Below are positions 12,767 to 16,956 of a stretch of DNA of 16,956 nucleotides, piece after piece; the first letter of the stretch is position 1, and each line of letters starts with the position of its first letter. The DNA is from JAAUSY01 sp964526735. GTDB taxonomy: Bacteria > Chloroflexota > Chloroflexia > Chloroflexales > Chloroflexaceae. The stretch covers positions 1 through 16,956 of the forward strand of contig CAZGLO010000073.1 of NCBI GenBank assembly GCA_964526735.1, written 5' to 3'. A model generated the notes under the pieces. The model was not told the DNA's origin. It saw nothing but the letters and a program-made list of their open reading frames with translations, and ran no database searches. The translations under genes and the position numbers were made by a program.

Positions 12767-14756
12767 TCCTTTCTCCCCACTTGACGATCCTGACCTGACG
12801 GCTGATGAGCGCGATCTTGCTCAACAGCTAGCAACGCTGCGGGCATTGACTCCCTCCTCTACCTACCGTCGGACTTCTCTCAACCGGCTGCAAATGAGAA
12901 TTGCAGAGACTGAGGCTGTCAAAACACCGCCAGAGCAGCAACGTCAGCAGCAGGCGGTACGGACAGACAAACGACGGTTGGGCAAAGTGCAACAATGGTC
13001 ACGCTTCTTTACTGCCGCGAGACCTACGAGATCCATCATGAGAGGAGCCGCCATGGCAATGCTGCTCCTGATGATGGTGGCTATGACCGTGGTTGGCACG
13101 AGCTATGCGGCTGCCCGCAGTTTGCCCGGAGAAAACCTTTATCCGGTCAAGCGCGGGATGGAGCGTATCCATCTCTCCCTGACGCCCCGCGACCAACGTT
13201 CGGCCTTGCAGCTTGACTTTAGCGAGCGCCGTCTTGGCGAGCTTGAGCAGTTGGTTGAGGAGGACGAGGTTGAGGAGGAGCGCGTTATCGTTGCTGCCGA
13301 AGAATACCGCCGCTCGGTTGAAGAGGCCGCGAGTACGATGGACGCGACAACAGCAACAGATGCTGCCGTGCGGCTGGAAGAGCACAATGCCAAGATTTCA
13401 TCGCTAGAGAAGAAAGTCCCAACGACCGCAAAACCAGCGCTTGAGCAAGCCAAACAAACCAGCGAACAAGCGCGGTCAACAGCAGAAGAACAGCGAGTGG
13501 CGGCGTCTCCTACACCCACCGAGACGACTTTTCCAAGTATGACGCCCACCTCAACCAGGGTACCGCTCGCTTCCAATTGGTCGGCAAGCGCATCTGCGTC
13601 GGCGGGCAGAGCGGGGGGAGATGCGTCATTACGTGGGCCATCAACCCCCACGCCTACCGCCACCCCATCCTCAACGCCGGTGCAGGCGGTGCCCGACCAC
13701 CAAGCGACGCCAACACTGGAACAGATACCGATGACGCCCAATCAGCCATCGCCCTCTGTCCTGCCGTCGCCGGTGGTGAGTGCAACACCACCCACCGATC
13801 TACAACAGGAAGGCAATGCACAACTACAAACCACCACGACGCCCACGGTAAAGCCAACCGGCGGGGTGCTGTTGCCAGCCGTCATCGTGGGTACCAACCC
13901 TAAAACGACACCAACAACGGTGGCAAATGTGGCCGTGATAGCATCGCCAACGGTGACGCCATCCGCCACCGCAGAGCCAACCAGCACACCGACGGTGACC
14001 CCGACTATTGTGCCAACGTCCACACCGACGGCCACACCTGCCAGGACGCAGACACCAACGACACAGGTGAACACCATTCCAACGGCGCGTATCATCCCGA
14101 CGACCACGCCGATCCCCTCTGCAACGACGGTTGTTCTCCCGACCGCGGAGGTGGTGTCAACACAAATAGCCATCCCGACGGCCACGGATGTCCCTCAACC
14201 GACATTCACGCCGACGCTCACGCCAACGCTCACGCCAACGCTTATGCCAACGCTTATGCCAACGCTCACGCCGACGGAGACGCCTCCCATAACGCCCACC
14301 CGGACACTCACCCCAACGGAGGTGATACCCACGGTGAGCACCACAGCAACTCCTGTTTTCACGGCAACGGTAGCGCCGACTCTCGTGCCGACCACCAATG
14401 TGACGCCTACATTGGCGGCCACGCCAACGCCGCACTCATCTGGCCAAGGAGTGACCACAAGCACGCCGGTGACGCCCACGCCCGATATCACCCCCACACC
14501 CAGCATCACCGTGACACTGGAAGTGGATAATACGCAGCCTCCTAGCCAGACGCACAGCATTGAGCGGGGGCATCGGCCAGAGCAGGAAGAGCCAGGGCAG
14601 GGCAAACAGCCAGAAGCGACTGCAGAGAGTGAAACGCCATCTGCAGAATCGGCCTCTGAGACGCCTGTACCATCGATCTTGGAGAGTGCGGGAGATGCAG
14701 AGGGTAGAGAGGCGATGGAAGGTGTGTCCGCTGAGGAGGATACAGGCGAAAAATAA
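12756..14756 (+). CDS. DUF5667-type membrane protein with Thr/Pro-rich stalk, putative anti-sigma factor
   Basis: 666 residues. A cytosolic N-terminus (1-96) resembles a minimal sigma-binding region (helical DLTADERDLAQQLATL). One transmembrane helix lies at about 97-117. The extracytoplasmic part starts with a DUF5667-like domain (about 120-245), recognised by ARSLPGENLYPVKRGMERI and a long Glu-rich helical region. Then comes an approximately 340-residue Thr/Pro-rich segment (about 250-590) made of TPT, TPTL and SATP-like units, and an acidic tail. The start ATG 12756 overlaps the sigma gene by 11 bp and has a strong GAGGAGGG site. Position and topology suggest it holds the sigma factor and senses the cell surface. 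Thr/Pro segments of this kind often span the wall and may be O-glycosylated; that is inference. No second helix or sorting signal is seen. Part of the tail is encoded by 12-bp tandem repeats. Confidence 0.85.
   Translation: MGHNPFSPLDDPDLTADERDLAQQLATLRALTPSSTYRRTSLNRLQMRIAETEAVKTPPEQQRQQQAVRTDKRRLGKVQQWSRFFTAARPTRSIMRGAAMAMLLLMMVAMTVVGTSYAAARSLPGENLYPVKRGMERIHLSLTPRDQRSALQLDFSERRLGELEQLVEEDEVEEERVIVAAEEYRRSVEEAASTMDATTATDAAVRLEEHNAKISSLEKKVPTTAKPALEQAKQTSEQARSTAEEQRVAASPTPTETTFPSMTPTSTRVPLASNWSASASASAGRAGGDASLRGPSTPTPTATPSSTPVQAVPDHQATPTLEQIPMTPNQPSPSVLPSPVVSATPPTDLQQEGNAQLQTTTTPTVKPTGGVLLPAVIVGTNPKTTPTTVANVAVIASPTVTPSATAEPTSTPTVTPTIVPTSTPTATPARTQTPTTQVNTIPTARIIPTTTPIPSATTVVLPTAEVVSTQIAIPTATDVPQPTFTPTLTPTLTPTLMPTLMPTLTPTETPPITPTRTLTPTEVIPTVSTTATPVFTATVAPTLVPTTNVTPTLAATPTPHSSGQGVTTSTPVTPTPDITPTPSITVTLEVDNTQPPSQTHSIERGHRPEQEEPGQGKQPEATAESETPSAESASETPVPSILESAGDAEGREAMEGVSAEEDTGEK
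14214..14273. repeat. 12-bp tandem repeats in the Thr/Pro-rich stalk
   Basis: Five head-to-tail 12-bp units of the form ACGCTCACGCCA, two of which read ACGCTTATGCCA. They encode TPTL/MPTL units. Copy-number change would lengthen or shorten the stalk in steps of four residues without a frameshift. Confidence 0.85.
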
Positions 14757-14797
14757 CAATTCCCAAAGCCGCACGAGCCTTGGGAAACGTCTTTTCC
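14757..14797. terminator. Bidirectional intrinsic terminator between convergent units
   Basis: Arms at 14760-14769 and 14777-14786 form a 10-pair stem with a 7-nt loop. On the minus strand it is complete (one G.U pair) and is followed by a T-rich run (TTGTTATTTTT). On the plus strand one A.C mismatch remains and the tail is ACGTCTTTT. It sits 3 bp after the stalk-protein stop and also serves the membrane protein gene ending at 14847. Confidence 0.8.
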
Positions 14798-14811
14798 CTA
14801 CATAGAGCAAG

Positions 14812-14847
14812 GAACCCGTCAGAACCACGTTGTGGGGAGGCGGGTTC
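14812..14847. other. Nested hairpin at the end of the membrane protein gene
   Basis: GAACCCG (14812-14818) pairs with CGGGTTC (14841-14847). Inside it CCAC (14825-14828) pairs with GTGG (14832-14835) around a 3-nt loop. The right arm overlaps the stop codon of the minus-strand gene. On the plus strand it is followed by TATTTAT, so it may be an auxiliary terminator. Confidence 0.5.
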
Positions 14848-15902
14848 TATTTATGTGCGACCTCTTCCCCTTCCTCAACCTCCCCCGCTTCTTTCGCCGC
14901 GGCAGCAGCTTCTATTTCCTCTATTTCCTGCGGTTCTGGCACCTTCTCCTTGAACTTGCCAAGGGGATACCAGAGCGACACGATAAACCCAATCAGGATG
15001 TGTTGCAGCGTCAGGAAGAGGAATAGCGCCGATACGCTCAATGCCTGCTCTTGGCTGTAGCCGTAGGGGATGACAATCGCAAGCAGCACCGCATCGCGCA
15101 CGCCCACCCCCGCAATAGAGATAGGCAAGACTTGCAAGATAGCCGTCAATGCGGACGCGCCCACAAAGCTGAAGAACGGGATATGCACATCAAGCGCAAT
15201 GAAGAGTAGCCACAGCCGGTAGAGCGTGAAGAAGACCGACAGCAGTGAAGCGACCCCACACGGGATAATCAGCCCGGGGTGGAGCGCAAGCGTAGAAAGT
15301 TGGTTGTTCCACCGCTCAAGGCTGGTGTGCAGCCGTTGCGGCAGGAAGGCGGGTAGAAAATAGGTAAGTACCCACTTCCGCGGCCCCCGCGCCCCGATAA
15401 AAGTAATCATCACAACCAGCCCGACAATCATCAGCGCGACTGCCGCCGCTTGGAGTTTGGGGTTGGGGAGCAGTTGCCCAAGCGAGATCAGCCCGATCAC
15501 CGCCAAAATCGCCATCACAATCATATCAAACAAGCGATCAAGCACCACACTCAGCAGCGCTGGGGCAAGCGATTGCCCGCGCTCCTTGAGGTACCACGCC
15601 TTGATCAGGTCGCCGCTCTGGCCGGGGGTGATAGAGGCAAGGTAGATACCCACCGTGTAGAGGTTGGTGGCGGCCAGGAGGGGCAAATCAAGCCCAAGTT
15701 CACGTAATATCCGCTGCCACCGCCACGCCTTGACCACCAAAAAGGGCAGCATCAAGATGAGCGCGATGATGATTGGCCACGGATCGGCGCTCCACAAAAT
15801 CGCCCCAAGCTCTTTCAAGTCGCTGTTGAGCAGGAAGAGGAGGAGCAGGGCAGGGCCAAGAAGCCGCAGGAGCCAGGGAAGATAGGCACGCATAATACGC
15901 AT
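14847..15902 (-). CDS. Lysylphosphatidylglycerol synthase TM region family (UPF0104/YbhN-like) membrane protein
   Basis: 351 residues with about eight hydrophobic helices. The family hallmark ASITPGQSGDLIKAWYLKERG is seen in two parts around residues 89-109, then SVVLDRLFD (about 117-125) and PISIAGVGVRDAVLLA in the C-terminal half. The domain corresponds to the membrane (flippase-like) part of MprF-type proteins without the aminoacyltransferase domain. Stand-alone members are thought to move lipids or lipid-linked sugars, though most are uncharacterised. The C-terminus is an unusual Glu/Ala-rich tail (from about residue 318). ATG 15902 is taken; ATG 15893 is three codons downstream, and neither has a strong ribosome site. 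It lies 88 bp after the GT2 gene on the same strand, suggesting co-transcription and a joint role in making and translocating an envelope glycolipid. Confidence 0.88.
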   Translation of the reverse strand: MRIMRAYLPWLLRLLGPALLLLFLLNSDLKELGAILWSADPWPIIIALILMLPFLVVKAWRWQRILRELGLDLPLLAATNLYTVGIYLASITPGQSGDLIKAWYLKERGQSLAPALLSVVLDRLFDMIVMAILAVIGLISLGQLLPNPKLQAAAVALMIVGLVVMITFIGARGPRKWVLTYFLPAFLPQRLHTSLERWNNQLSTLALHPGLIIPCGVASLLSVFFTLYRLWLLFIALDVHIPFFSFVGASALTAILQVLPISIAGVGVRDAVLLAIVIPYGYSQEQALSVSALFLFLTLQHILIGFIVSLWYPLGKFKEKVPEPQEIEEIEAAAAAKEAGEVEEGEEVAHK

Positions 15903-15954
15903 AAAAGAATAAGACCTTTTGAAAACCTGCTAATGGGCCACCTACACGGTGCAA

Positions 15955-15990
15955 GAACATCCAAGAGTGTTCAAGGAACATCCGAGAACG
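15955..15990. repeat. 21-bp spaced direct repeat with an inner dyad between two envelope genes
   Basis: GAACATCC occurs at 15955 and 15976, a period of two helical turns. The first copy also forms an inverted repeat, GAACA (15955-15959) with TGTTC (15968-15972), 8-bp spacer. It may be an operator, or another short duplication. It lies just upstream of the membrane protein gene on the minus strand. Confidence 0.4.
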
Positions 15991-16890
15991 TTATTCTGGC
16001 CGCCGCGCGCGGAGAGCAGCAATCTGCTCTGCCAAAAGCCCAAACATAAAGACTATGATACCACCAATAAACAGCCCCACCGATGAATTGGGAATGTGGA
16101 ACCGCATCGGGTCTGTGATGAAGAAGCTAATCAGGAAGGAAATCAGCGCAAGTACCTGCATCACAAGCGAAATAGGGAAATAGACCCGCAGCGGCGCAAA
16201 AAGCGAGATCATCCGCAAGATAATCAGCCCAAACTTGACCCCATTGCGGAAAAGTTGTTGGCGACTCTTCCCACTCCGCCGCTGTTCCCCCGGAATGATC
16301 ACGAACCCAACGCTATACCCTGCCTGAGCCAATGCCAAAGTGCTGGTGGTGGGGTAGGAATAGCTGTTGGGCAAGAGATGGATGTACTCCATAATGGCGT
16401 CACGGCGCATCGCCCGATAGCCGCTCGTCAAGTCAGGGATATGCATATCGACCAAGTAGCTGCCAAGCCAATTGAGCGCTTGATTGCCCCGCCGCCGCCA
16501 GGGGGTATCGCCTTGGGTTTGGGCGGTGCGCGCCCCCACAACGAGGTCATACCCCTCTGCAATCTTCTCTAGGAGTTGCGGGATGTATGTCGCATTCATT
16601 TGGCCGTCGGCGTCCATCAAGAGCACAACCTCGCCCGTCGCGTTGCGGATGCCGGTCTTCACAGACGCGCCGTTGCCTTTATTGCGGGCATGGCGGATGA
16701 CCCGTGCCCCTGCCCCCGCCGCGATGGTGGAGGTCTCATCCTGCGAATGGTCATCAACCACCAGCACCTCACCCATTCCCATTGGGAGCTGTGCTTTGGC
16801 CGTTGCGACCACCTGGGCGATGCTTCCGCTTTCGTTGTAGGCGGGAATGACGACGGTTATGGTAAAAGCGTGTTGGTTTGGTTGGTTCAT
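15991..16890 (-). CDS. Family 2 glycosyltransferase with C-terminal membrane anchors (DPM1/GtrB-like)
   Basis: 299 residues. The GT-A catalytic domain starts with VVIPAYNESGSI (13-24), then VVDDHSQDET (44-53), the nucleotide-sugar and metal-binding MDADGQMN (92-99), and SGYRAMRRDAI (156-166). Two C-terminal transmembrane segments (about 232-258 and 270-290) anchor it. Such enzymes usually transfer a sugar from a nucleotide donor to polyprenyl phosphate on the inner face of the membrane. The sugar is not identifiable. ATG 16890 is the natural start, with only about eight residues before the first beta strand; no Shine-Dalgarno sequence is visible. The right arm of the 53-bp terminal inverted repeat lies 12 bp upstream. 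It is followed by the membrane protein gene at 14847-15902, its likely partner. Confidence 0.92.
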   Translation of the reverse strand: MNQPNQHAFTITVVIPAYNESGSIAQVVATAKAQLPMGMGEVLVVDDHSQDETSTIAAGAGARVIRHARNKGNGASVKTGIRNATGEVVLLMDADGQMNATYIPQLLEKIAEGYDLVVGARTAQTQGDTPWRRRGNQALNWLGSYLVDMHIPDLTSGYRAMRRDAIMEYIHLLPNSYSYPTTSTLALAQAGYSVGFVIIPGEQRRSGKSRQQLFRNGVKFGLIILRMISLFAPLRVYFPISLVMQVLALISFLISFFITDPMRFHIPNSSVGLFIGGIIVFMFGLLAEQIAALRARRPE

Positions 16891-16902
16891 GGTTCTGTGT
16901 TG

Positions 16903-16955
16903 GTCAGCTACCCAGAGCTAAAGCACCTGGGCTTGTGCTCGCTCCTCCACCCGTC
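16903..16955. repeat. Right copy of the 53-bp terminal inverted repeat
   Basis: This is the exact reverse complement of 1-53. It lies 12 bp upstream of the start codon of the minus-strand glycosyltransferase, so it may overlap that gene's promoter. On the left side the other arm lies downstream of the lipid kinase gene. No transposase or recombinase gene is present between the arms. Confidence 0.9.
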
Positions 16956-16956
16956 G

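Noticed and set aside
13139..14605. Long Val/Gly/Ser-rich open frames on the minus strand opposite the Thr/Pro stalk (13139-13741, 13742-14185, 14195-14605)
   Set aside because: They are the antisense reading of ACN-CCN repeats. Low-complexity composition mirrors the sense codons, and no ribosome sites or recognisable domains are present. The plus-strand frame has clear domains.

Overview
The window looks like part of a bacterial chromosome, most likely from the phylum Chloroflexota. This is an inference from gene content and protein style: a GAF/PAS soluble histidine kinase, a glucosaminidase plus M23 cell-wall hydrolase, class II fructose-1,6-bisphosphatase, and an ECF sigma factor paired with a DUF5667-type membrane protein carrying a long Thr/Pro-rich tail. 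No rRNA, tRNA, CRISPR array, transposase or phage gene was seen.

Positions 1-6501 hold an apparent five-gene minus-strand operon, read right to left: a membrane-anchored peptidoglycan hydrolase, an LrgA/CidA-like holin-type protein, its partner LrgB, a cytosolic sensor histidine kinase, and a diacylglycerol-kinase-family lipid kinase whose start overlaps the kinase gene. The genes point to cell-wall turnover and membrane-lipid homeostasis under one promoter. Divergently, 6572-9198 carries a plus-strand promoter, a structured leader, glpX (gluconeogenesis) and an O-antigen-ligase-type polymerase/ligase gene 10 bp behind it.

Positions 9199-12154 are more accessory in character. They hold an unrecognised small protein gene rich in short repeats, a 440-bp non-coding stretch ending in a strong minus-strand terminator, two tandem paralogous SAM-dependent methyltransferases about 74% identical, and a 450-bp divergent control region. 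Positions 12155-14756 encode an ECF sigma factor and its overlapping putative membrane anti-sigma/sensor with an approximately 340-residue Thr/Pro-rich stalk. After a bidirectional terminator, 14847-16890 (minus strand) encodes a lysylphosphatidylglycerol-synthase-TM-family membrane protein and, upstream of it, a GT2 glycosyltransferase with membrane anchors, probably an envelope glycolipid pair.

The common theme is the cell envelope. The most unusual DNA-level features are a 53-bp inverted repeat at the two extreme ends of the window, an abundance of short (8-13 bp) tandem duplications, several lying on stop codons and one setting the 17-bp spacer of the glpX promoter, and inverted-repeat control elements in the non-coding gaps.
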